DNA of 64,000 nt from Sebaldella sp. S0638 (GTDB lineage: Bacteria > Fusobacteriota > Fusobacteriia > Fusobacteriales > Leptotrichiaceae), in contig NZ_JAMZGM010000001.1 of the NCBI RefSeq assembly GCF_024158605.1, positions 62,001-126,000 of the forward strand. Direction: 5' to 3'. Below the pieces are notes generated by a model. The model was not told the DNA's origin. It searched no databases and worked only from the letters and a program-made list of their open reading frames with translations. A program made the position numbers and the translations under genes. This document shows, in pieces, positions 49,849 through 58,015 of this stretch (position 1 is the stretch's first letter; every line of letters begins with the position of its first letter).

Positions 49849-50745
49849 TTATGCTTTCTCCACTTTATGACCGCCGAATTCATTTCTTAATGCAGCAATT
49901 ACTCTTCCTGAGAAAGTATTTTCTTCAAGTGATCTGTATCTCATCATTAACGACAATGCTATCACCGGAGCCGGAACTTCCAGATCAAGTGCGGTTTCCA
50001 CAGTCCATTTCCCTTCACCGGAAGAATTCATTATACCTTTTATTTTTTCCAGCTTCGCATCTTTTCTGAAAAGATTCTCTGTAAGCTCCATAAGCCAGCT
50101 TTCTATTACAGAACCATTATTCCATACCCGTGCTACTTTTTCATAATCCATGTTATAGCTGCTCTTGTCCAAAATCTCGAATCCTTCTGCTATAGACTGC
50201 ATCATCCCGTATTCTATCCCGTTATGCACCATCTTTGTAAAGTGTCCGCTTCCGGCTTCTCCTACATGAAGATATCCATCTTTTACAGCAATATCAGTAA
50301 AGATTTTTCCACAGTAACTTACAGGTTCCGTATCTCCTCCTACCATCAGACATGCCCCGTTTAAAGCTCCTGACGTTCCTCCGCTTGTCCCGCAGTCTAT
50401 AAAATCTATATTTCGCTCTTTTAGTTCATTATGCCTTCTCACGCTTTCCTTATAATTGGAATTACCTCCGTCAATTATTATATCCTTTTCTGAAAGTTCA
50501 GGAAGAAGCTCTTTTATTGTATTATCCACAGGAAGCCCGTTAGGAATCATTATCCATATTATTTTCCGCCCTCCCAGTTTTCCGCATAAATCTTTCAGGC
50601 TGTCCGCAGTCTCTATTCCTTCTGCCCGTGCTTTTGCCTTTATATCATTATCTGTATCAAATGCTGCTACCTCATGATTATTTCTAAGCAGATTTTTTGA
50701 TAAATTGAATCCCATTTTTCCCAATCCTATTATTCCTATTTTCAT
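49849..50745 (-). CDS. gnd: 6-phosphogluconate dehydrogenase, decarboxylating (short NAD-type)
   Basis: A 298-residue enzyme, of the short GndA/YqeC type rather than the 470-residue form. GIIGLGKMGFNLSKNL is the dinucleotide fold, DCGTSGGTSGALNGA the substrate loop and KMVHNGIEYGMMQSIAEGFE the catalytic Lys/His/Asn segment. It converts 6-phosphogluconate to ribulose-5-phosphate and carbon dioxide. Its neighbour gntK supplies the substrate. The product can go to Rpe at 12705. Confidence 0.93.
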   Translation of the reverse strand: MKIGIIGLGKMGFNLSKNLLRNNHEVAAFDTDNDIKAKARAEGIETADSLKDLCGKLGGRKIIWIMIPNGLPVDNTIKELLPELSEKDIIIDGGNSNYKESVRRHNELKERNIDFIDCGTSGGTSGALNGACLMVGGDTEPVSYCGKIFTDIAVKDGYLHVGEAGSGHFTKMVHNGIEYGMMQSIAEGFEILDKSSYNMDYEKVARVWNNGSVIESWLMELTENLFRKDAKLEKIKGIMNSSGEGKWTVETALDLEVPAPVIALSLMMRYRSLEENTFSGRVIAALRNEFGGHKVEKA

Positions 50746-50808
50746 ATGTCATCTCCTAATCAGTTTTTTGGTTTATTGCCGGTTAACAAGTAATTTTGGC
50801 ATATAATA

Positions 50809-52269
50809 TCAAAATATTTCTTTTAAAGAATTATAAACTTCTTTATATATCCGAAATTTTTCCATATATACTTTATGCTTTTCTCTGTCAGGTGTTATTT
50901 TTTTTACCTCAAATTTTATATTATTAAAACTTTCTATATTTTCTATTTCTTCCACAGCTGCCATTCCTGTTATAAATGCTCCAAAACAAGAGCTTTCATA
51001 GTTTTCCGAAATTAATATCTCCCTGTTAAAAACATCAGCCATTGTTCTCACAAATGCTTCTGATCTGCTTAATCCACCGTTTATGTATATTTTTTTAATA
51101 TCTTTCATACTGTCCAAAACCCTGAAAACATCATATATACTGTAAATTATTCCTTCAAGCACCGCTCTTACAAAGTGTTCCTGTTTATGCTCCAGACTTA
51201 TTCCAAAAAATACTCCTCTTGCATTGGAATTCCAGATCGGTGCTCTCTCTCCCAGAAGATACGGAAGAAATACGGGAATTCCTGCTATATCCTCTGTATC
51301 TTCAAGAATTTGAAATATTTCCTTGTAGTCTAAGCCGGGAAAAAGTTTTTCTTTAAGCCATTCGAGAACTATTCCGGTGTTGTTTACAGCTCCGCCTGAA
51401 ATATAATGATTTTTATCCAGTATATAAGTAAAAATACGTTTCCCATTATCTACTTCCGGATTTTTACTCCCTACTCTCACAGCGGCACTTGTACCTAATG
51501 TTATCACAGCTGTTCCTTCCTCCATATCATTTACTCCCAGATTCGCCATACATCCGTCACTTCCACCGATTATAAACGGAATGTCTTTAGCTAAACCTAA
51601 AAATTCCCTGTACTCTTCTTTTATATCATATATTTTAAAATCAATATCTACACTCTCTGATAAATAACCTTCATCTATTCCCAGAAAATCAATTGCTTCC
51701 CTGCTCCACTCCCTGACATGAATATCAAACAGTCCTGTAGCCGAAGCTGTGGAATAATCCACATAATACTTTCCTGTAAGTTTAAAAATAATATATTCCT
51801 TAATTGATATGAATTTTTTAGTTTTTTGAAATATATCTTTTTTTTCTTCCCTGAACCACATTATCTTAAACAAAGGAGACATTGCATGAATCGGCGTTCC
51901 CGTTTTAAGAAATATGTTATGTATTATGTTGCTTTCTTTATATTTTTTTACCAGTTTTTCACTTCTTCTGTCAGACCATAACAATGCATTGGTAAGCAGT
52001 TCATCATTTTCATCTATTGCTGCTATACTGTGCATTGCAGTGCTGAAACTAATTCCCAGAAGCACTTTCGTCTTATTATCTGAAATTATATCTTTTAATT
52101 TTTCTGTCACAGATTCAAAAATCTCTTCGGGATTCTGCTCAAAAAATCCGTCTTTCGGTGTATAGGTATTATATCTGGAATTCCTCTCTGAAATTATCTT
52201 TCCCTCAATACTATATGCAATTAACTTCGCACTGGTAGTTCCTATATCTATGCTGATTAAGTACTTCAT
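50809..52269 (-). CDS. gntK: FGGY-family gluconokinase
   Basis: About 486 residues of the FGGY fold. LISIDIGTTSAKLIAYS is the phosphate loop; FFEQNPEEIF, IIGGSDGCMANLG and LPYLLGERAPIWN are gluconokinase-type motifs, and YINGGLSRSEAFVR is the adenosine site. It phosphorylates gluconate to 6-phosphogluconate; the link to gnd supports this over xylulose. Start: the second of two adjacent ATGs (52269) is used because AGAGG overlaps the first. A long leader with two repeats precedes it. Confidence 0.88.
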   Translation of the reverse strand: MKYLISIDIGTTSAKLIAYSIEGKIISERNSRYNTYTPKDGFFEQNPEEIFESVTEKLKDIISDNKTKVLLGISFSTAMHSIAAIDENDELLTNALLWSDRRSEKLVKKYKESNIIHNIFLKTGTPIHAMSPLFKIMWFREEKKDIFQKTKKFISIKEYIIFKLTGKYYVDYSTASATGLFDIHVREWSREAIDFLGIDEGYLSESVDIDFKIYDIKEEYREFLGLAKDIPFIIGGSDGCMANLGVNDMEEGTAVITLGTSAAVRVGSKNPEVDNGKRIFTYILDKNHYISGGAVNNTGIVLEWLKEKLFPGLDYKEIFQILEDTEDIAGIPVFLPYLLGERAPIWNSNARGVFFGISLEHKQEHFVRAVLEGIIYSIYDVFRVLDSMKDIKKIYINGGLSRSEAFVRTMADVFNREILISENYESSCFGAFITGMAAVEEIENIESFNNIKFEVKKITPDREKHKVYMEKFRIYKEVYNSLKEIF

Positions 52270-52287
52270 CATACCTCTTTCTCTTTT

Positions 52288-52349
52288 TGAAAAAAATTTT
52301 ACTTAAAACTTTATTTTGTCAAAAAAAATATTTTTATGAAAAAAATTTT
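52288..52349. repeat. Two-copy direct repeat in the gntK leader (candidate RpiR operator)
   Basis: TGAAAAAAATTTT occurs at 52288-52300 and again at 52337-52349, 49 bases apart, both between the promoter and gntK. Each copy is an imperfect palindrome. RpiR-type regulators often use AT-rich palindromes beginning with TGA. Confidence 0.45.
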
Positions 52350-52357
52350 CTAATAAT

Positions 52358-52385
52358 AGTATACTTTATTTTTTTTAAAAGTCAA
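52358..52385 (-). promoter_or_regulatory. Predicted promoter of the gntK-gnd-rpiR operon
   Basis: TTGACT (52380-52385), a 16-base spacer, TATACT (52358-52363) on the minus strand. The gap 52273-52545 holds this promoter, the repeats and a terminator, with no gene. Confidence 0.7.
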
Positions 52386-52492
52386 CTAAAATTTTTATAT
52401 TTCAAAATATACAGCTGTTTATCATCTTTATTATTTTCAGTAAAATATGCTTTCTAATATTTAATTCTCCTACTTAAACTTTTTCCTCATAC

Positions 52493-52527
52493 TAAAAAAT
52501 CCCGGAATTCCTTTATAAATTCCGGGA
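52493..52527 (-). terminator. Terminator after the LprI-like membrane protein gene
   Basis: Perfect arms TCCCGGAATT and AATTCCGGGA (52500-52509, 52518-52527) with a T6 tail on the minus strand. Confidence 0.88.
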
Positions 52528-52545
52528 AAAATTACACTTCTCATT

Positions 52546-54042
52546 TTAAAATAAAATATCATCATAAACCTGAAGCATTTTCAGTCTTATACTGTATGGT
52601 TCAAATCCCATTGAAAACTGAGATGTCTCTCCTTCAGCTAGTACCGCTGAAAGACTCTGAACAAATGTAAGGTCAGAATCAGCAAATACAGACCATTTTG
52701 TTTCTGAATCCTTCATAGGCTGCAGGCTGTCACCGCTTAAATGTGTAAGCAATGTTGCATATCTCTGTTTCAAATTTTCTTTCTGCTTATTCATTTCTGT
52801 TACGTCAAGCTTTACTGTTCCTTTTTTATCTACCAGTTCTTTATATGAATTTAATTCATTAATTCTGTTTTCTATTACTTTTATCTTATATTTTTCTGAG
52901 AATCTATCCGAAATTTCCGCAGAATTTGGAATATCTTTGATAAAGAATATTGAATTCAAAAATTTAAATTCACTGTCTCTGTAATCAAGCCATGACTTTT
53001 GTGAAGCTGTAAGCTTTGATCTCTGATCATCATTAAGGACTCCTGTCAGCTGCTGATATACTTTATTCAGCTCTTCGTCAGCTTTCTCTTTAGTTTCAAA
53101 TTTTACACTTATACTTGATGTTTTCTTTGGAACTACTTTCAGGTAAAAATTATTCATCCCTTTTAGTGCTGCCCCGTAATTAAAAGAATCATTATATACA
53201 TCATTTAATCCGCCGGCTAATTCTGCTTTATATATTTCATTTCCGTTTGTTATTTCCATTTCCCTTTTAGACAGTTCCAGATTTTCATTTCCTGTACTTT
53301 CCTTTGGTATGTAGAAATAACTGTTATCGTATATTTTTATTTCATTTTGATGTTTTCTAAGATACAAATACGCCATTTCAGACATATCTCCGTCATTGCC
53401 TATTTTTACATCAGGACCGTTATAATCAAGAATCTGCTTTACATCAAGCTCAGCTTTTACCTGAAAAACAGTTCTTCCGTCTTTTTCATACAGAAGATAC
53501 TCTACATTTCTGGCGTTTTTATAATTCGAAAAAGCATCTGATATTGCAATACTTGTATCACCGCTCCAGTATTTTTTCTTATAGTCATTAACATCTGTGC
53601 CAGGCGCAGCAGTCTGCTCTGTTTCCGTCTGGGCGTTCTCCTCTGCAAGGTCGTTTATTCTGTTCCCGCCTCTCATATTTCCTATTATAATATAAAGAAG
53701 TATTCCTAAAACTACTATAATTCCAAATATTATATAAGGAAGCTTACTTGTATTTCCCCTGCTTTTTACGCTTGGGTCATAAGGAACATATTTTGAAGGA
53801 TCGAATTTATCTTTGAGATTCTCGTCAAAAGATTCCTCTCCCTCGTTTTCTGCAATATCAGCTTCATAGTCATTATTTCCGGCTTCTGTATTTTCACTCT
53901 CTTCTGTTGGATGAACCGGTTCTTCTGTGATATCTTCTGCCTGATTTTCCAAAGCAGTCTCAATATTTTCTTCCGGCAGCTTTGTACCGTTTTCTTCTTC
54001 TGCTAATTCTTTTTTCTCTAAATTTTCTTTATTTTCTGACAT
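52546..54042 (-). CDS. Acidic single-pass membrane protein with LprI-like (DUF1311) repeats
   Basis: About 498 residues. Residues 1-90 are highly acidic and disordered (Glu/Asp/Asn). A membrane helix (about 101-121, LPYIIFGIIVVLGILLYIII) follows, then a large extracytoplasmic region. DDQRSKLTASQKSWLDYRD near residue 385 matches the LprI lysozyme-inhibitor-like motif, and a second related stretch lies near the end; the usual Cys residues are absent. A role in envelope protection is inferred. Start: ATG at 54042 with AGGAG 6 bases before; the frame opens at 54087. Confidence 0.72.
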   Translation of the reverse strand: MSENKENLEKKELAEEENGTKLPEENIETALENQAEDITEEPVHPTEESENTEAGNNDYEADIAENEGEESFDENLKDKFDPSKYVPYDPSVKSRGNTSKLPYIIFGIIVVLGILLYIIIGNMRGGNRINDLAEENAQTETEQTAAPGTDVNDYKKKYWSGDTSIAISDAFSNYKNARNVEYLLYEKDGRTVFQVKAELDVKQILDYNGPDVKIGNDGDMSEMAYLYLRKHQNEIKIYDNSYFYIPKESTGNENLELSKREMEITNGNEIYKAELAGGLNDVYNDSFNYGAALKGMNNFYLKVVPKKTSSISVKFETKEKADEELNKVYQQLTGVLNDDQRSKLTASQKSWLDYRDSEFKFLNSIFFIKDIPNSAEISDRFSEKYKIKVIENRINELNSYKELVDKKGTVKLDVTEMNKQKENLKQRYATLLTHLSGDSLQPMKDSETKWSVFADSDLTFVQSLSAVLAEGETSQFSMGFEPYSIRLKMLQVYDDILF

Positions 54043-54129
54043 TTCACACTCCTTATATATAGCTAAATTGCTGAATATAAAACTCATTTTACGTATTATA
54101 TCATAACTGCCCGTATTTATTATATAGAA

Positions 54130-54726
54130 TTACCTTTGACCATCTGTCAAATTCTGATATTCTGTATACGCAAGTTCTGCTGTACGTCTGAATTCTTCTA
54201 AACTCAGCCTGTGAAACAAATCATATTTTTTCATAAGCTCGTCATATGCCTCTGTTAATATCTCACCTTTTCTCACTCTTCTGGAAATTCCCCCAAAAGT
54301 TTTCCTGATGTTTTCAGGATTTTTATATGAGTAAAGTATGTTATTTTTCGATATCCAGTCATATACTTCAATAAAATGCTTCGGATAAATATTTTTATAC
54401 TTATCCAGTTCTCCGTATATTGTTTTTATGCTTTTATTAAGGTCTTCTTTGAAAAGATTCTCCCACTCCAAAGCCAAAAAATGATCTATTATTATATCTG
54501 AAATTACACCCCTGAAAATACTGAATCTTTTATCTATTTTTTCTGTAAGGACATTATCAATATCAGAGATAGAGTCTATTTTTCTATGAAGAAACAGCCC
54601 ATTTTTCACCTCATAGGGAACATTTATATTTTCCAGTCTGCCCTTATAAAAATCACCTGTAAAATTACCATATGTTGTTTTTATGTCAATCTCCGCAGAG
54701 ATTCTAGAATGCCCGAGAAAGTTCAT
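54130..54726 (-). CDS. Acyl-carrier-protein phosphodiesterase-like protein (AcpH family)
   Basis: About 198 residues. MNFLGHSRIS, GNFTGDFYKG, LHRKIDSISD and DIIIDHFLA match the His/Asp metal-binding pattern of the AcpH family, distant HD-type hydrolases that remove the phosphopantetheine arm from holo-ACP. Start: ATG at 54726 preceded by AAGGA at 9 bases. No acpP is adjacent, so the assignment rests on motifs. Confidence 0.78.
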   Translation of the reverse strand: MNFLGHSRISAEIDIKTTYGNFTGDFYKGRLENINVPYEVKNGLFLHRKIDSISDIDNVLTEKIDKRFSIFRGVISDIIIDHFLALEWENLFKEDLNKSIKTIYGELDKYKNIYPKHFIEVYDWISKNNILYSYKNPENIRKTFGGISRRVRKGEILTEAYDELMKKYDLFHRLSLEEFRRTAELAYTEYQNLTDGQR

Positions 54727-54826
54727 ACTTATCATTCCTTTACATTAATGTAAATATATTTTATCCTATATTTCAAAATAAGTCTAATTTTACTTTTGGA
54801 TATACAAAATTTATACTATTTTACAG

Positions 54827-54853
54827 CAAAAAAACTCACCGTTAAGGCAAGTT
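54827..54853 (-). terminator. Terminator of the dnaX-rplI-dnaB-trhP operon
   Basis: Arms 54833-54840 and 54846-54853 (8 pairs, two G-U) followed by T7 on the minus strand. Confidence 0.72.
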
Positions 54854-54858
54854 TTCTT

Positions 54859-56121
54859 TTAGTTGCTTTCTTTATCTATATCGCTTTCACTTTCACCTAC
54901 AGGAAGTTTTACTCTCAGTAAATCCTTCGGTTCCATCTCAAGATCAGCTGTTATAAGTGCAAGGGTATTCGGATGCACCACATTAACTATTTCATCATTT
55001 TTTGTATTTAAAAATTCTTTTATTCTGAATTTTTGCGCATTTCCTGTTGGTCTTACCAGTTCCACTTCATCATCAGCAGTTAATCTGTTTCTTATTTGCA
55101 GCAAATACTGATTATTTTCTCTTTTTTCCAGCACATTGGCTACCAGCTGGTAAGTCTGGCTGTAAGAAAGATTTGTATTGTAATTCTGATCATCTTCAGT
55201 AGGCTTTCCTAAATAAAATCCCTGTGAATAAAGTCTGTGGCTTATTGTCTGCAACTCTTCCAGCCATTTCGGATCATATTTATATTCACCTTTAAGATAC
55301 AGGTCTATTGCTTCCCTGTACTGCTTTACTACTATAGAATTGTAATAGATACTTTTCATACGTCCTTCTATTTTCAGTGAGTCTACTCCTGTTTCTATGA
55401 CTTTATCAATAAACTCTATCGTACATAAATCTTTTGCATTAAATATAAATGTTCCGTCTTCATCTTCCACTACATCATGATACTGCCCGGGTCTGTTTTC
55501 AGCAACGACCTTGTAATTCCATCTGCAGCTTTGCGCACATACTCCCCTGTTTGCATCTCTTGCTGTAAAGTAGTTGCTCAAAAGACATCTTCCTGACACC
55601 GCCATGCACATTGCTCCGTGGACAAATACTTCCAGCTGAATATCAGGGACTTTTTCCCTTATTTCCTTTATTTCCTCAAGAGACATTTCACGTGCAAGAA
55701 TCACTCTTTTAGCTCCGAGATCTTTCCAGAGTTTTACACTTCTCCAGTTTGTATTATTAGCCTGTGTGCTTACATGTACATCCAGATCGGGAGCTATTTC
55801 CCTAACCAGCTGAAAAACTCCCAAATCTGCTACTATTACCCCATCTACATCTGCACCTGCCAGAAATTTTATAAATTCCGGAAGATGGTCTATCTCTTTA
55901 TTATGAGCAAATATATTTAAAGTTATATAAATTTTCTTATTTATGCTGTGTGCAAATTTTACCGCTTCTTCCAACTCAGGGTTTTTAAAATTTGCAGACA
56001 TACCTCTTAAATTAAAAGCATTCCCGCCTATATAACATGCATCTGCCCCAAAATGAAAAGCTGACTGCAATTTTTCGAGATTACCCGCAGGTGCTAATAA
56101 TTCGATTTTCCTTGTGCCCAT
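54859..56121 (-). CDS. U32-family tRNA hydroxylation protein (TrhP-like)
   Basis: A 420-residue protein formerly called collagenase-like peptidase. IELLAPAGNLEKLQSAFHFG, VHGAMCMAVSGRCLLSN and ANRGVCAQSCRW show the N-terminal TIM-like half and the four-Cys set expected to hold an Fe-S cluster. YegQ/TrhP-type proteins make 5-hydroxyuridine at tRNA position 34. The length matches the longer of the two Bacillus proteins (YrrO type). A peptidase role is unlikely. It is last in the dnaX-rplI-dnaB operon. Confidence 0.82.
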   Translation of the reverse strand: MGTRKIELLAPAGNLEKLQSAFHFGADACYIGGNAFNLRGMSANFKNPELEEAVKFAHSINKKIYITLNIFAHNKEIDHLPEFIKFLAGADVDGVIVADLGVFQLVREIAPDLDVHVSTQANNTNWRSVKLWKDLGAKRVILAREMSLEEIKEIREKVPDIQLEVFVHGAMCMAVSGRCLLSNYFTARDANRGVCAQSCRWNYKVVAENRPGQYHDVVEDEDGTFIFNAKDLCTIEFIDKVIETGVDSLKIEGRMKSIYYNSIVVKQYREAIDLYLKGEYKYDPKWLEELQTISHRLYSQGFYLGKPTEDDQNYNTNLSYSQTYQLVANVLEKRENNQYLLQIRNRLTADDEVELVRPTGNAQKFRIKEFLNTKNDEIVNVVHPNTLALITADLEMEPKDLLRVKLPVGESESDIDKESN

Positions 56122-56161
56122 TTTTCCTCCTAATTGATTTTACGCACTGTTTTGTATCTAA

Positions 56162-57538
56162 CTAGTCTGTTCTGAATGTTATATTTACGAATCTCTGCTG
56201 TTCCTTCAGAAATCCTATTTTTACAGTCCCTACAGGACCGTTTCTCTGCTTACCGATAATTACTTCTGTTATTGGTATATTGTTAACTACTGCAGGTTCG
56301 GGACTAGGTGCTCCTTCGCTGCCTTCCCCTCTGTTTTGCTCGTTATAATATTCATCTCTGTATAAAAACAGAACTATATCCGCATCCTGCTCTATGGCTC
56401 CCGATTCTCTCAAATCCGAAAGCATAGGTCTTTTATCTGCTCTCAATTCAGGTGCTCTTGACAGCTGTGATAGTGTAATTACTGGAATATCAAGCTCTTT
56501 TGCTATTATTTTCAGTGATCTCGATATTTCCGATATTTCCTGTTCCCGACTCTTTCTTCCGCCGTCAGTTCCTGTGATTAGCTGAAGATAATCTATTACA
56601 ATGGCGTCAAGTTTTCCCTCTGCCCTTAATCTACGTGCTATTGCCTTTATTTCAAGGACATTTATTCCCGGTGCATCTGAGATATAGAACGGAAGATCTG
56701 CAAGTTTCCCGACTCCGTTTGCCAGTGCTGCCCATTCAGTTTCCGACAGTCTTGCTTCTCTCAGCTTCGTAAGCGGTATTCTTGTTTCCATAGCAAGAAG
56801 TCTTTGATAAAGCTGTACATTTGACATCTCCAGACTGAAAACCAGTACTGATTTATTCTGTCTTGCGATATTCAAAGCCAGATTCAGCGCAAAAGCCGTT
56901 TTTCCCATGGCTGGTCTTGCCGCAAGTATAAGAAGGTCAGACCCGTGAAATCCGCTTGTCATTGAATCAAAGTCGGTAAATCCCGAACTTATCCCTGTTA
57001 TTCCGGTTCCTTTGGGCATTTTCTCCATTCTTTCCAATTCCAGATTTGCCATTTCCTTTAATGTTGTTACATCCTTTTTTTGCTTGAATTCAGCTATTTT
57101 AAAAATCATACTTTCTGATTTATCAAGCATTGTCTGTACGTCATCATATCCTTTGTAAGCCATTTCCACTATTTTACTTCCTGTGTCTATGAGCTTTCTC
57201 TGAACTGCATTATCCCTGATTATTTGTGCGTACATTTTTGCATTGGCAGCAGTAGGGACTGCCTCTGTAAGATCATATATAAGCTGTTCCCCGCCTATAT
57301 CCTCCAGAACTCCTTTTCTATTTAAAGAGTTTATCAGCAGTAATGAATCTATTACTGCCGAGCTTCTGTATATTTCTTTCATTTCCGTAAAAATAATTTT
57401 ATAATTATTTTTATAAAAATCATCTTCTGTAACAAGTTCTATAATTTCCGAAAGAACATCGGGTTTTATAAATATCGACCCTAGAAGCGCCTCTTCTGCT
57501 TCTATATTATAGGGGGTTTTTACTGTATTTTGGTCCAT
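56162..57538 (-). CDS. dnaB: Replicative DNA helicase DnaB
   Basis: A 458-residue hexameric helicase. The N-terminal domain (residues 1-105) begins PYNIEAEEALLGSIF; the RecA-like C-terminal domain has Walker A AARPAMGKTAF, Walker B DAIVIDYLQLI and the RPMLSDLRESGAIEQDADI arginine-finger block. It unwinds DNA at the fork and contacts primase and the tau subunit. It starts 2 bases after rplI. Confidence 0.97.
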   Translation of the reverse strand: MDQNTVKTPYNIEAEEALLGSIFIKPDVLSEIIELVTEDDFYKNNYKIIFTEMKEIYRSSAVIDSLLLINSLNRKGVLEDIGGEQLIYDLTEAVPTAANAKMYAQIIRDNAVQRKLIDTGSKIVEMAYKGYDDVQTMLDKSESMIFKIAEFKQKKDVTTLKEMANLELERMEKMPKGTGITGISSGFTDFDSMTSGFHGSDLLILAARPAMGKTAFALNLALNIARQNKSVLVFSLEMSNVQLYQRLLAMETRIPLTKLREARLSETEWAALANGVGKLADLPFYISDAPGINVLEIKAIARRLRAEGKLDAIVIDYLQLITGTDGGRKSREQEISEISRSLKIIAKELDIPVITLSQLSRAPELRADKRPMLSDLRESGAIEQDADIVLFLYRDEYYNEQNRGEGSEGAPSPEPAVVNNIPITEVIIGKQRNGPVGTVKIGFLKEQQRFVNITFRTD

Positions 57539-57540
57539 AT

Positions 57541-57999
57541 TTACTCCTTATTTATTAATTTCACTTTTAAAATGGCCTTTACTTCACTGTGTAGTTTTAC
57601 TTCCACATCATGAAGTCCTAATTCTTTCATTCTTGAATTTTCCCCGTCTATTTTTTTCTTATCAATAGTCAGCCCGAACACTTTTTTTACTTCGTCCACT
57701 ATCTCTTTTGAACCGATAGACCCGAACACTTTCCCGTTTTCTCCGGCTTTTACTGCAAGTGTTATTTCTTTATTATTAATTTTCTCTTTTATTTCCTCAG
57801 CTTTTTTTACTTCTTTTGCGTGATCTTTAACATTTTTTTCTGCTTTATTTTTAAGTTTTTTCAGATTTTCATCTGTAGCAGGAACTGCTTTATTCTGTGC
57901 AAATAAAAAGTTATTGGCGTATCCGTCTTTAACCTCTATTATTTCATCTTTTTTTCCTACACCTTTGATGTTCTCTTTTAGTATCACTTTTACTTTCAT
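57541..57999 (-). CDS. rplI: 50S ribosomal protein L9
   Basis: About 152 residues. MKVKVILKENIKGVGKKDE and VKDGYANNFLFAQNKAVPA are the L9 N-terminal signature; a long helix links to the C-terminal lobe. It binds domain V of 23S rRNA and limits frameshifting. Start: ATG at 57999 with GGGAG 8 bases before it; the frame opens at 58029, overlapping dnaX. The rplI-dnaB order is widely conserved. Confidence 0.97.
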   Translation of the reverse strand: MKVKVILKENIKGVGKKDEIIEVKDGYANNFLFAQNKAVPATDENLKKLKNKAEKNVKDHAKEVKKAEEIKEKINNKEITLAVKAGENGKVFGSIGSKEIVDEVKKVFGLTIDKKKIDGENSRMKELGLHDVEVKLHSEVKAILKVKLINKE

Positions 58000-58015
58000 A
58001 CCATTCACTCCCGTC

